42,262 nt of DNA from JBPRGG01 sp051418075 (GTDB lineage Bacteria; Bacteroidota; Bacteroidia; Cytophagales; Cyclobacteriaceae). Shown piece after piece: positions 9,099 through 17,692 of the stretch. The translations under genes were made by a program, and so were the position numbers. Position 1 is the stretch's first letter. The number at the start of each line of letters is the position of its first letter. The notes below the pieces were generated by a model. The model was not told the DNA's origin, ran no database searches, and saw nothing but the letters and a program-made list of their open reading frames with translations. The stretch is taken from NCBI GenBank assembly GCA_051418075.1, contig JBPRGG010000069.1, positions 1-42,262 of the forward strand. The letters are read 5' to 3'.

Positions 9099-10856
9099 AT
9101 GATGCCACCAAAAATTATCATTAACCATATTGGCTTTACCAGCCATGCTCAGAAAAAATTCATCATCAATGCTACTGAAGCTACCCAATTTGAAATACAG
9201 GACATGACCCAGGTAGCAAAAGAAACACTGGGAGAATATGAAAACTGGAAAGCGGTATTTCAGGGCAAGTTGAAAACCTATGATGGCCCGATGGGCAAAT
9301 TTAAAATTGGAGATTTTAGTGAATTTATTCTACCAGGTCTTTACCGGATCGTTTTACCTCAGGATCAGGGACATTCCTATCACTTTTTAATGTCCGATGG
9401 CGCTTTTTCACACCTTCCCCGCTTATTACTGGATAATATCCATCAAAAAAGATCAGGAAATTTTGCCAATGCCTGGCGAGGTCCTGCTCATTTAGACGAT
9501 GCCATTCGATCAGACAATGGGCAACAAATAGATGTAACCGGTGGCTGGTATGATGCCGGTGATTTGCGAAAATGGATGACTACTGCCAACTTGCCAGCAT
9601 TGGGTTTTTTGGCCATCAAGGATCAATTGGGATGGAAATGGAATCATTTTGCCCATGAAGAACGAAACGAAAATGACCTGATCACAGAATCATTGTGGGC
9701 CACAGATTTTATTCTTAAAATGCAGGACCCTCAAACCGGTATGTTTTATGAGGAGGTAGGTGGAGGTGGCGCTTCCCGTAAAAAACCAGGTATGTCCTGG
9801 TGGTACGAAAATCATTCAGGTTGTCTGGCAGATAACTCCCAGAATCACTTTACCGATAACATCCCTGGTTCAGGGGATGAACGACAGGTTCGGGTAGCTT
9901 ATAATCCTATTGTTCAATATATCAGCATTACCATTTTATTGCAAACTTTAAGCCATATCAGCATTGATGATCCGGAATATGGTCAAAAGTGTAAACAGGC
10001 AGCCTGGCGTGGTTGGCAGTTTACTCAGCAACAATCAGGATCCGACCCTTTGCATAGGTGGACTTCGGTAAAATCCTGGCGACTTATGGCCGGCCTTGAG
10101 TTGCATAAAGCTGGCTTGATACCGAGGGATCAATTGGAGGAAATGGTGATTCCCTTATTAGAAAAACAAAGCCAGGAATTCGGATTCTGGTTTATGGATG
10201 ATTCTGGCCATGAGCCATACAGAGGGATTTTACATTCTGCTCAGCCACTTATAGCTTTAAGTTTGTTTGCCCTTTACTCTCCTGACCATGAATTATCTGG
10301 AAAGATCAAAGTAGCACTGGAGGCTTGTAAAAACAACTATATTTTACCCTTATCAAAAACCAATCCTTTTAGCATGATGCCTTATGGATTGTTCAATAAA
10401 CAACTGACTGAAAAAGATACTTACCGGGAATTTGATTATGACCTGAAATTCAGGTTTTTTATGCCAGACAACTCCTCTCAGCGTATCAATCATGGATTGG
10501 GAGGACACTGGACCAGTTGGGCTCATGGATTGGCCCTTATGGGCAAAATACTAAAAGATAATGATTTAACCAACCTGGCCTGGCATCAGATTTATTGGAT
10601 GATTGGAAACAACCCACTCAATACCAGTTCGATAAGTGGCATAGGTTATAACAATCCAATGCCTCACAGCCGGTTTTTTGGCACTATGCCGGGAGGATTT
10701 ATGGTAGGGGCCAGAGGGAGCCTTACCGATGAAATGGTAGTGGATCTGGAGGCCCGGGCCGAGTGGAGCAGCACCGAATATTGGAATGTTCCCACCGCCA
10801 ATACGCTATTAGCCCTTTCGGTCTTATTATCTGACCACAATTCGTCTAACCAATAA
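9099..10856 (+). CDS. glycoside hydrolase family 9 enzyme without an export signal
   Basis: GH9 enzymes are inverting hydrolases of beta-glucans (cellulose, cello-oligosaccharides) or, in some members, of glucosamine oligomers. The 585 residues show an N-terminal Ig-like domain (about 5-100) and an (alpha/alpha)6 catalytic domain. The GH9 base motif is GGWYDAGDLRKW at 148-159, with Asp152 and Asp155. Further on are IGNNPLNTSSISGIGYNNP and PHSRFFGTMPGGF, the usual His/Arg region. The acidic C-terminal segment RAEWSSTEYWNVPTAN near 560 should carry the catalytic Glu. The protein begins MMPPKIIINHIGF with no signal peptide or lipobox, and an in-frame TAA at 9090-9092 rules out a longer form. It is therefore predicted to act in the cytoplasm on imported oligosaccharides. 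It diverges from the ECF sigma gene across 118 bases and is followed by a bidirectional terminator. Confidence 0.9.
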   Translation: MMPPKIIINHIGFTSHAQKKFIINATEATQFEIQDMTQVAKETLGEYENWKAVFQGKLKTYDGPMGKFKIGDFSEFILPGLYRIVLPQDQGHSYHFLMSDGAFSHLPRLLLDNIHQKRSGNFANAWRGPAHLDDAIRSDNGQQIDVTGGWYDAGDLRKWMTTANLPALGFLAIKDQLGWKWNHFAHEERNENDLITESLWATDFILKMQDPQTGMFYEEVGGGGASRKKPGMSWWYENHSGCLADNSQNHFTDNIPGSGDERQVRVAYNPIVQYISITILLQTLSHISIDDPEYGQKCKQAAWRGWQFTQQQSGSDPLHRWTSVKSWRLMAGLELHKAGLIPRDQLEEMVIPLLEKQSQEFGFWFMDDSGHEPYRGILHSAQPLIALSLFALYSPDHELSGKIKVALEACKNNYILPLSKTNPFSMMPYGLFNKQLTEKDTYREFDYDLKFRFFMPDNSSQRINHGLGGHWTSWAHGLALMGKILKDNDLTNLAWHQIYWMIGNNPLNTSSISGIGYNNPMPHSRFFGTMPGGFMVGARGSLTDEMVVDLEARAEWSSTEYWNVPTANTLLALSVLLSDHNSSNQ

Positions 10857-10866
10857 AACAGGTTAA

Positions 10867-10897
10867 AAAAAAAGGCTGCAAAACACAACCTTTTTTT
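10867..10897. terminator. bidirectional terminator between convergent genes
   Basis: Seven A plus GG and TG pair with CA and CC plus seven T, with one C/A mismatch and a seven-base loop. The structure lies between the stop of the GH9 gene (plus) and the stop of the peptide-binding lipoprotein gene (minus), and has a T run in either reading direction. Confidence 0.75.
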
Positions 10898-10922
10898 CAA
10901 ATAATATTTATGACAACAAAAA

Positions 10923-12602
10923 TTAGTTAGATGCCTGAACAACCTGTTTTTGCATAAAATCCACCCTTTCCAGTTTGAGTAAGTTCATAGGGTTGGCTTC
11001 CATTCCCTCCAGGTGCTCCTGGGTAACACGCAGGGCTTCATCATAAAACAAAACAATTACCGGAGCTTCTTCCACAATGATCTTATCCATTTCCAGGTAA
11101 TAATCAAGTCTTTTGAATCCATTAGGTTCCAGTTTAGCTTTTTCATAAAGTTCGTCGAATCTTTCATTTTTAAAATGGGTCTTATTGGGACCGGCTGAAG
11201 AAAAGTTTTTACTGTAGAACATGGCCATATAATTCTCCGCATCAGGGTAATCACCCAACCAAGAGCCTCTGAAGAACTTAACCTTGGCATTATCAATCAG
11301 TTCCTGGTGGGTGGCCACCGGGTTAATCTCTATTTCCACCTTAATCCCAATGGCTTCCCATTGTTTTTGCAGGTATTCCACATAAGGTTTTGATTGTATG
11401 GTGGTAAATAATTTCAATTCGGCCAAGTTGCCATTACCATATCCGGCTTCTTTTAATAAGGTTTCTGCTTTGGCCGGATCATAATCATATCCATGGACCT
11501 TGGTTTTGTTAAAACCGGTAATGGCAGGGGGAATAATTCCGGATGTACCAGGCACACCCAGGTTATTTAATAAATAGGAGATCATTTCCTTCCGATTAAT
11601 CGCATAATTAAGTGCCTGCCGGAACTTTTTATTAAGTATAGGATGGTTAGGATCATCATATAATTCAGGGTCCAGACAAAAACCTATATATTCCGTATTC
11701 ATATAAGGCATTTTTTCCACTACAAATTGCCCTTCAAATTCGTTTTTGATGGTACCATCATTATTTAGTATAAGATCAATGGAATTGGCTTGCCCTGAAT
11801 AAGAAATAAAATCCAGCTTTTTCTGCTGAAAAGTAAGCAACTCCTGTGTTTTGTCAGAAATGAAAGAAACCTGAATAGCATCCAGATAAGGTAATGTCTG
11901 CCCCTGCTCATCATTCTTCCAGTAATTGTCATTTTTCAGTAGTATTAGGTTATTGCCTTCATCCCACGATTTAAAAACAAAAGGTCCGGTACCTACCGGA
12001 TGTATCCTGAAATCTTTACCATGTGCTTCAATTAATTCATGTGGTACTACAAAGGTGTAGGGCATAGTGAGTATTTCCAGGAAAGCTCCAAAGGGCTGAT
12101 CCAATGAAACCTTTAGGGTATATTCATCTTCAGCTACCACCCAATCATCAGCCACCTTTCCATGCTCATTTTTTTTAACTTTATCAGAAAAGATCCAACC
12201 CCCGGTAGAAGCTGTGGCAGGGTCTAATATTCTTTTGAAACTGTATACAAAGTCTTCAGCTTTGACCTCTCTGCCTTTACCTTGGGGAAATACTTGATTA
12301 TCGTGAAAATATATGCCCTTCTTAATATTAAATTTATAAACCTTGCCATCTTCGCTTATATCCCAGGTGCTGGCCAGGCTGGGCACCGGATAAAGATCGC
12401 TACTCAATTCGAATAATCCGTTATATATTTGAGAGGTCGCCCAGATGTTGGCTTGATTTCGGGCAAAAGCAGGATCCAGAGAACTTAGTCCGTCAGCCTG
12501 ATTATACCTGAAAACCTTCTTATCACTCAGCTGCTCCTGTTTTTGGCTGCAACTCCCCCATAGCATTATCACTGCCAAAAAGATTAAAATTGGTCTTATC
12601 AT
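10923..12602 (-). CDS. peptide/oligopeptide ABC transporter substrate-binding lipoprotein (SBP_bac_5 family)
   Basis: Binds peptides, or a peptide-like solute, outside the inner membrane and delivers them to an ABC importer. The 559 residues start with a lipoprotein signal ending in the lipobox-like LWGSC (Cys18). They then show family 5 features: GLSSLDPAFARNQANIWATSQIYNGLFEL near 40-68, the segment with IYFHDNQVFPQGKGREVKAEDFVYSFKRILDP, VGTGPFVFKSWDEGNNLIL near 204-222, and FRQALNYAINRKEMI near 327. The aspartate-rich LGDYPDAENYM segment is also typical of DppA/OppA relatives. Length is normal. No permease or ATPase gene lies beside it: the GH9 gene is convergent on one side and the UPF0173 gene is divergent on the other. 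It is an orphan component whose partners must be elsewhere. Confidence 0.9.
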   Translation of the reverse strand: MIRPILIFLAVIMLWGSCSQKQEQLSDKKVFRYNQADGLSSLDPAFARNQANIWATSQIYNGLFELSSDLYPVPSLASTWDISEDGKVYKFNIKKGIYFHDNQVFPQGKGREVKAEDFVYSFKRILDPATASTGGWIFSDKVKKNEHGKVADDWVVAEDEYTLKVSLDQPFGAFLEILTMPYTFVVPHELIEAHGKDFRIHPVGTGPFVFKSWDEGNNLILLKNDNYWKNDEQGQTLPYLDAIQVSFISDKTQELLTFQQKKLDFISYSGQANSIDLILNNDGTIKNEFEGQFVVEKMPYMNTEYIGFCLDPELYDDPNHPILNKKFRQALNYAINRKEMISYLLNNLGVPGTSGIIPPAITGFNKTKVHGYDYDPAKAETLLKEAGYGNGNLAELKLFTTIQSKPYVEYLQKQWEAIGIKVEIEINPVATHQELIDNAKVKFFRGSWLGDYPDAENYMAMFYSKNFSSAGPNKTHFKNERFDELYEKAKLEPNGFKRLDYYLEMDKIIVEEAPVIVLFYDEALRVTQEHLEGMEANPMNLLKLERVDFMQKQVVQASN

Positions 12603-12632
12603 AATTTTTTTAAATTTTTTGAATTAAAACTA

Positions 12633-12640
12633 TATCTTTG
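12633..12640 (+). promoter_or_regulatory. Bacteroidota -7 box (TATCTTTG)
   Basis: This octamer fits the Bacteroidota -7 consensus TAnnTTTG exactly, lies 54 bases before the start of the UPF0173 hydrolase gene, and is preceded by T-rich sequence at 12605-12620 that could serve as a -33 element. It probably drives the hydrolase gene and perhaps parAB behind it. Confidence 0.5.
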
Positions 12641-12694
12641 CATTTAAAATTCGAGCTAATTTTCAGCGATTTTAAATCAAATTCAAGTTGAATT

Positions 12695-13375
12695 ATGGAA
12701 ATTACTTACTTAGGTCATTCTAGCTTCATTTTAGAAGTAAGTGGAAAGAAAATCATATTTGATCCTTTTATCACACCCAATGCTTTGGCCAGTGATATAA
12801 ATGTGGATGAATTGAAACCTGATTATATTTTATTATCACACGGTCATCAGGATCATGTAGCTGATGTTGAGCAAATTTATCGAAATAGTAAAGCTACAAT
12901 CGTATCTAATTTTGAGGTGGTAAGCTGGTTTCAGAAAAAGGGAATAGAGCAGGTTCATCCTATGAACCATGGGGGGAAATGGGAATTTGATTTTGGAACA
13001 GTGAAAATGGTAAATGCTGTACATTCCAGCAGTATGCCTGATGGCAGCTACGGAGGAAATCCGGCTGGTTTTGTAATTGAGACGGCTGAAAAGACTTTTT
13101 ACTATGCCGGAGATACAGCATTACACCTGGACATGAATTTGATTGGAGAAGAATTTCAAATAGACTTTGCTTTTCTTCCCATAGGAGATAATTTTACCAT
13201 GGGCATCGCTGATGGGTTAAAGGCGGCAGACTTTATTAAAACATCCACCATCATTCCCATGCACTTTGACACCTTTCCTTACATTGAAATTGATAAAGAT
13301 CAGGCGAAATCGCTGGCAGAAAGTAAGAAAAAAGAGCTATTATTGTTAAAGATAGGAGAAAAAATCAATTTGTAA
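12695..13375 (+). CDS. UPF0173-type metal-dependent hydrolase, metallo-beta-lactamase fold
   Basis: A cytoplasmic hydrolase of the YtkL/UPF0173 group with unknown natural substrate. The 226-residue product has the metal-binding signature HGHQDH at 49-54, an early MEITYLGHSSFIL strand pair with His8, His114 in the VHSSSMPDG loop, YYAGDTALHLDM with the bridging Asp, and the late IPMHFDTFPYI with the final ligand His. All expected ligands are present, so the enzyme should be active. There is no signal peptide. It begins 92 bases after the divergent peptide-binding lipoprotein start and ends 15 bases before parA, so it may be co-transcribed with the partition genes. Such a small hydrolase beside parA may reflect chance clustering. 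Confidence 0.9.
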   Translation: MEITYLGHSSFILEVSGKKIIFDPFITPNALASDINVDELKPDYILLSHGHQDHVADVEQIYRNSKATIVSNFEVVSWFQKKGIEQVHPMNHGGKWEFDFGTVKMVNAVHSSSMPDGSYGGNPAGFVIETAEKTFYYAGDTALHLDMNLIGEEFQIDFAFLPIGDNFTMGIADGLKAADFIKTSTIIPMHFDTFPYIEIDKDQAKSLAESKKKELLLLKIGEKINL

Positions 13376-13390
13376 TTATTAAACAAGCTC

Positions 13391-14164
13391 ATGGGTAAAA
13401 TTATAGCAATTGCCAATCAGAAAGGTGGGGTTGGCAAAACAACCACTGGCATAAATTTAGCTGCCAGTTTAGCCGCTTTGGATAAAAAGACTTTAATAGT
13501 AGATGCAGACCCGCAGGCAAATTCTACCTCTGGTGTAGGTTTTAATCCAAAAGATATAGAGGTCAGTATATATGAATGCATGGTAGATGGGGCGAATGTA
13601 ATGGAAAGTGTGGTTCAAACCGAGATTAATTATCTGGACCTGCTGCCTTCTCATATTGATCTGGTGGGTGCAGAAGTAGAAATGATCAACCTTGACCGCC
13701 GGGAAGAAAAAATGAGAGATGCCCTGCATCCAATCAAAAAAGAATATGATTTTATTATTATAGATTGCTCTCCTTCCCTGGGTTTGATCACGATCAATGC
13801 ACTCACTGCAGCAGATTCTGTCATTATACCGGTACAATGTGAGTATTTTGCTTTGGAGGGTTTGGGTAAACTTTTGAATACAATTAAAATTATCCAATCT
13901 CGTTTAAATAAGAAGCTGGAGATAGAGGGGATTTTATTGACGATGTATGATGCCCGGTTGCGCTTATCAAATCAGGTGGTGGAAGAAGTTTCAACCCATT
14001 TTAAGCAACTTGTTTTTGAAACCTTGATCCCGCGAAACATCAAATTGAGTGAATCACCCAGTTTTGGCATACCGGCCATTGCCCATGATGCTGAAAGTAA
14101 AGGAGCTATCAGTTATCTGAACCTGGCCAAGGAAATTTTAACAAAAAACGGTATCAGCATATAA
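13391..14164 (+). CDS. parA: chromosome partitioning ATPase ParA/Soj
   Basis: ATPase that binds DNA non-specifically and positions ParB-parS complexes during chromosome segregation. The 257 residues carry the deviant Walker A motif KGGVGKTTT at 11-19 with the signature Lys11, LIVDADPQANST near 38-49 (Walker A-prime), and IIIDCSPSLGLITINAL near 121-137 (Walker B). There is no N-terminal helix-turn-helix, so it is the short chromosomal (Soj) type and not a plasmid P1-type ParA. It is followed by parB after 11 bases. I found no perfect parS-like palindrome in the window by eye. Function is clear from motifs and from the neighbour. Confidence 0.95.
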   Translation: MGKIIAIANQKGGVGKTTTGINLAASLAALDKKTLIVDADPQANSTSGVGFNPKDIEVSIYECMVDGANVMESVVQTEINYLDLLPSHIDLVGAEVEMINLDRREEKMRDALHPIKKEYDFIIIDCSPSLGLITINALTAADSVIIPVQCEYFALEGLGKLLNTIKIIQSRLNKKLEIEGILLTMYDARLRLSNQVVEEVSTHFKQLVFETLIPRNIKLSESPSFGIPAIAHDAESKGAISYLNLAKEILTKNGISI

Positions 14165-14175
14165 TATACAATTGA

Positions 14176-15087
14176 ATGGCGGAAAAGAAACCGATAAAAA
14201 GAAGAAATGCATTAGGTAGAGGACTGGGAGCTTTGTTAGACGATTCAGATAGCCAGGAGAAGCAAAACCTGGAATCATCTGCAATTAATTCTATCAGTGA
14301 AATACCTTTGGAAGAAATTGAGGCCAATCCATTTCAACCCAGAAGCAGTTTTGACCAGGAAGCGCTGGAGGAATTAGCCGAATCCATTAAGATCCAGGGA
14401 ATTATTCAGCCTATCACGGTAAGGAGATTACAGAGAAATAAATATCAGCTGATATCCGGAGAACGGAGGTTACAGGCTTCAAAAATTGCCGGATTGACTA
14501 CCATTCCCACTTTTGTGCGCATTGCCAATGACCAGCAAATGCTGGAAATGGCCTTGATAGAAAATATTCAACGAGAGAACCTCAACGCCATCGAAATTGC
14601 GCTGAGCTATCAGCGTTTACTTTCAGAATGCAGCCTGAAGCAGGAAGAATTAGGAGACAGGGTAGGCAAAAACAGAACCACTGTGAATAATTATCTGCGC
14701 CTGCTAAAGCTTCCTCCCGATATTCAGGTTGCCTTAAGAGACAACCAAATCACCATGGGACATGCCCGGGCCCTGATCAATGTAGACAATGTAGATCTTC
14801 AGTTGAGCATGTTCAAAAAGATCGTTAAGGAAGATCTTTCAGTGAGAAAAACTGAGGCGCTGGTAAGAAGCGCTGTGACAGGTGGAGATAAGGTAAAGGC
14901 AGAAAAAAGCGCCACAAATACTGAGGAAGCAAAAGTTATAAATCAATTACAGTCGCAGTTATCATCTCATTTTGGCACTAAGATCAATATCAAATCAGAT
15001 CAAAACCACAAAGGTGAGATTAAGATTCCCTTTACTTCACAGGATGATTTGAACAGAATACTGGAAATTTTGGATATTCGTTTATGA
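14176..15087 (+). CDS. parB: chromosome partitioning protein ParB
   Basis: DNA-binding CTPase that loads on parS sites and forms the partition complex. The 303 residues show the N-terminal RNALGRGLGALL segment (10-21) that in relatives stimulates ParA, box I IEANPFQPRSSFD (48-60), the CTP-binding box GERRLQAS at 95-102, and NIQRENLNAIEIALSYQRLL leading into the KQEELGDRVGKNRTTVNNYLRLL helix-turn-helix at about 155-177. A linker at about 235-250 and a C-terminal dimerisation segment end the protein. The last four bases overlap the start of the next gene (ATGA at 15084-15087), which suggests translational coupling. Confidence 0.95.
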   Translation: MAEKKPIKRRNALGRGLGALLDDSDSQEKQNLESSAINSISEIPLEEIEANPFQPRSSFDQEALEELAESIKIQGIIQPITVRRLQRNKYQLISGERRLQASKIAGLTTIPTFVRIANDQQMLEMALIENIQRENLNAIEIALSYQRLLSECSLKQEELGDRVGKNRTTVNNYLRLLKLPPDIQVALRDNQITMGHARALINVDNVDLQLSMFKKIVKEDLSVRKTEALVRSAVTGGDKVKAEKSATNTEEAKVINQLQSQLSSHFGTKINIKSDQNHKGEIKIPFTSQDDLNRILEILDIRL

Positions 15088-15692
15088 TGCCAAAGGTTTT
15101 ATTTTTTGTTGCCGCCCTGCATTTGTTACTTTTTAATTTTGTCCATGGCCAGGAAAGGCAAATCCAATCTGAAGTATTGAAACAGGATACCAGCCGTCAA
15201 CGGATAAAGTTGGATACTGCAGCCATAGACACTCCCCTGGAAAGGCTCGATCCCGTAAAAGCGGCCCTATTGTCAGCTGTACTGCCCGGATTGGGTCAGG
15301 CTTACAATGGCAGCTACTGGAAAATTCCTATCGTATATGGCGGACTTTTCGCCCTTGCTGCCACTGTACAATATTTCGATTATAATTATGTGAAATTCAG
15401 AAATGTATTGTTGGCAGAAGATGATGGCAATCCCAATACCGTAAATCCCTATCAGGATCTGCTTAACCGGCGAACTATTGCCAATGCGCTTTCCAGCAAC
15501 AGGAGAAACCGGGATTACTTTATGATCATTACTTCTTTATTTTACCTGCTTAATGTAGTAGAAGCACATGTGGATGCTCACCTGCAGGATTTTGACATTA
15601 CAGATGACCTGACTTTCAAAGTAGAACCCTCCATACAAAATTTTGCATACAGTTATCAATTGGGAATTAGTTTAAAATTACAGTTAAAATGA
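15084..15692 (+). CDS. DUF5683-family membrane protein
   Basis: Function is not known. The 202-residue product has an N-terminal signal or anchor (VLFFVAALHLLLFNFVHGQ), then VKAALLSAVLPGLGQAYNGSYW near 57-77, the hallmark of the DUF5683 domain, a hydrophobic stretch (VYGGLFALAATVQYF), and a NRRNRDYFMIITSLFYLLNVVEAHVDAHL segment near 137-165. The C-terminal beta-rich tail ends in FAYSYQLGISLKLQL, which looks like an outer-membrane or beta-barrel type end. It overlaps parB and dapB by four bases each (ATGA at both joints), so all three are translated from one message. Its place between parB and dapB recurs in many Bacteroidota, which I state from general knowledge. Confidence 0.85.
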   Translation: MMPKVLFFVAALHLLLFNFVHGQERQIQSEVLKQDTSRQRIKLDTAAIDTPLERLDPVKAALLSAVLPGLGQAYNGSYWKIPIVYGGLFALAATVQYFDYNYVKFRNVLLAEDDGNPNTVNPYQDLLNRRTIANALSSNRRNRDYFMIITSLFYLLNVVEAHVDAHLQDFDITDDLTFKVEPSIQNFAYSYQLGISLKLQLK

Positions 15693-16408
15693 AAATATTG
15701 CTGATAGGATACGGGAAAATGGGTAAAACCATTGAAAAAATAGCCCTGGAGCGAGGTCACCAGATTGTTGAGATCATTGATCAGGATCAGGGTGATAAAT
15801 TTAATCATCTTGACACCTCTCAAATTGATGTAGCTATTGAATTTACCCAGCCTGAAGCAGCAGTTGCAAATATCAAGCAGTGTCTTGACCAAGGAATCCC
15901 TGTAATATCGGGAACCACCGGATGGCTGGAACAAATGAAAGTAGTAGAGGATCATTGTCAACAAAGAGATGGCACTTTTTTCTATGCTTCTAATTTCAGC
16001 TTGGGGGTAAATATTTTTTTCAAACTGAATGAATACCTGGCCAGCTTAATGCAGCACTTTACCGAGTACGATGTAAAACTGGAAGAAATCCATCACACAG
16101 AAAAAAAAGATGCACCCAGCGGCACTGCCATCAGCCTGGCTGAAGGAATATTAAAACAGCTGAAAAGGAAAAAGCAGTGGATAAAAGAGGTATCTGAAGA
16201 TCCCACTAACCTGGTGATCGGTTCGCTTCGTCAGCCTGAAGTGCCGGGAACACATATTGTGAACTATTTCTCCCTGAATGATGATATTGAAATCAAACAT
16301 ACTGCCCACAGCCGACAGGGGTTTGCCAGTGGAGTTGTATTGGTGGCTGAATGGATTTTGGATAAAAAAGGTATATTATCCATGGACGATTTCTTACCAT
16401 TAAAATAA
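15689..16408 (+). CDS. dapB: 4-hydroxy-tetrahydrodipicolinate reductase
   Basis: Catalyses the NAD(P)H-dependent reduction step of the diaminopimelate/lysine pathway in the cytoplasm. The 239 residues begin with the Rossmann motif LLIGYGKMGKTIE (G7, G9, G12). SGTTGW follows at 74-79, then NFSLGVNIFFKLNEYL near 102-117, and the DapB active-site signature EIHHTEKKDAPSGTA at 133-147, with the catalytic His135 and Lys139 and the substrate-binding PSGT. It is shorter than the roughly 270 residues of the E. coli enzyme, as is usual in this phylum. It is the last overlapping gene of the parA-parB-DUF5683-dapB run. A promoter motif appears between it and lepB. Confidence 0.95.
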   Translation: MKILLIGYGKMGKTIEKIALERGHQIVEIIDQDQGDKFNHLDTSQIDVAIEFTQPEAAVANIKQCLDQGIPVISGTTGWLEQMKVVEDHCQQRDGTFFYASNFSLGVNIFFKLNEYLASLMQHFTEYDVKLEEIHHTEKKDAPSGTAISLAEGILKQLKRKKQWIKEVSEDPTNLVIGSLRQPEVPGTHIVNYFSLNDDIEIKHTAHSRQGFASGVVLVAEWILDKKGILSMDDFLPLK

Positions 16409-16447
16409 TATAATACCTATTCTGTATAATTTTAAAAGGATTATAAA

Positions 16448-16476
16448 GTTTAATATAAAGTTTGATCGTAAATTTG
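16448..16476 (+). promoter_or_regulatory. Bacteroidota-type promoter before lepB
   Basis: The -7 box TAAATTTG (16469-16476) matches TAnnTTTG. A GTTTA at 16448-16452 sits about 17 bases upstream as a plausible -33 element. The -7 box ends 32 bases before the lepB start, so lepB is likely to have its own transcription start besides read-through from dapB. Confidence 0.5.
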
Positions 16477-16508
16477 TGCCTTTTATTTGGCTCCAAACAT
16501 AAGTTAAA

Positions 16509-17621
16509 ATGAAATTATTGCAAAAAAAGAGAGAAAAGGAGAAGGTGTCTTCTAACCAGCAGCAGGAAAAAAAGGAAAAAACTGTGGTCAGAGAATGGGT
16601 TGATGCCATTGTGTTTGCTGTCATTGCTGCCACCATCATCAGATGGCTGTTCCTGGAAGCCTTTACCATTCCTACCCCTTCTATGGAAAAATCGCTGCTG
16701 GTAGGAGATTTTCTGTTTGTAAGCAAGATCCATTACGGTCCCAGAACCCCAAAGACACCTTTACAGGTTCCCCTTACTCACCAAAAGATCTGGGGCACAG
16801 AGATCCCTTCTTATGTAGACTGGATACAACTTCCTCAGTTCCGTTTGCCTGGTTTGACCAGCATTAAAAGAAATGATGTAGTGGTATTTAATTATCCACC
16901 GGAACATGAATACCCAACCGACCTGAAGACCAATTATATCAAACGCTGTGTTGGAGTGCCGGGTGATCAATTGGAAGTACGTGATCTTCAGGTACATATC
17001 AATGGGGAACCACTGGAAAACCCTCCCAAAATGCAGTTCCGCTATTTTATCTATACCAATGAGATCATCAATGACCGGGTATTCAGAAAATATGATATTT
17101 CTGAGTTTTCCCTGCAAAGAGGCGGATACCTGGTATACACCACCCCTGAAACCGCTGAAGAATTCCGCAATCTGGCTTTTGTGGATGATGTGAAAGTAAT
17201 GAAAATGCCTCAGGACCAGGTTAATCCCAGAATTTTTCCTGATGCTACCATGTTCTCCTGGAATGAGGATTTTTTTGGTCCCCTGACCATTCCGGCCGAA
17301 GGAGCCAATGTCCCGATGACGCCTGAAAATGTAGCTATGTATGGAGAAATGATCACTTATTATGAAGGGCATGATGATGTAAATATTGAAAACGGGGTCC
17401 TTTTCATTGATGGACAAAAAGTAGAAAACTATACCTTCAACCAGGATTATTATTTTATGATGGGGGATAACCGGCACAATTCGGAAGATTCCCGTTTCTG
17501 GGGATTTGTTCCGGCAGATCATGTGGTAGGAAAAGCCTTTTTCATCTGGCTTTCACTGGACCCTGATCAGAATTTCATTTCCAAGGTCAGATGGAACAGG
17601 TTATTTAATTTGATCAGGTAA
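16509..17621 (+). CDS. lepB: signal peptidase I
   Basis: Inner-membrane serine protease that removes signal peptides from exported proteins. The 370-residue product has a basic cytoplasmic start and a membrane segment at about 32-50 (DAIVFAVIAATIIRWLF). It then shows the catalytic Ser58 in TIPTPSMEKSLLVGD, box C at RNDVVVFNYP (121-130), the catalytic Lys145 in NYIKRCVGVPGD, and the late box MMGDNRHNSEDSRFWG at about 318-333. The large insertion between the Lys box and the final box (about 165-310) makes it longer than the E. coli enzyme in some parts and is common in Bacteroidota. It follows dapB by 100 bases with its own promoter motif. Confidence 0.96.
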   Translation: MKLLQKKREKEKVSSNQQQEKKEKTVVREWVDAIVFAVIAATIIRWLFLEAFTIPTPSMEKSLLVGDFLFVSKIHYGPRTPKTPLQVPLTHQKIWGTEIPSYVDWIQLPQFRLPGLTSIKRNDVVVFNYPPEHEYPTDLKTNYIKRCVGVPGDQLEVRDLQVHINGEPLENPPKMQFRYFIYTNEIINDRVFRKYDISEFSLQRGGYLVYTTPETAEEFRNLAFVDDVKVMKMPQDQVNPRIFPDATMFSWNEDFFGPLTIPAEGANVPMTPENVAMYGEMITYYEGHDDVNIENGVLFIDGQKVENYTFNQDYYFMMGDNRHNSEDSRFWGFVPADHVVGKAFFIWLSLDPDQNFISKVRWNRLFNLIR

Positions 17622-17652
17622 TTATCTGTATTAAAATATATAAAGATTCAGG

Positions 17653-17677
17653 AATCCAGGCCAACCACCTGGATTTT
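17653..17677 (+). terminator. hairpin after lepB
   Basis: AATCCAGG pairs with CCTGGATT around a seven-base loop, followed by a short TTTT. It lies 31 bases past the lepB stop and between convergent lepB and ung, where a terminator is expected. The short T run makes it only moderately convincing. Confidence 0.55.
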
Positions 17678-17692
17678 CCTATTTAATAATCC

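Noticed and set aside
446..10856. Sulfatase to GH9 region as a horizontally acquired element
   Set aside because: Base composition and start-codon use look like the core genes nearby and no integrase or repeat borders it.
13391..15087. A parS site near parAB
   Set aside because: I looked for a palindrome like TGTTTCACGTGAAACA and saw none in the window. By-eye search can miss divergent sites, so absence is not proven.
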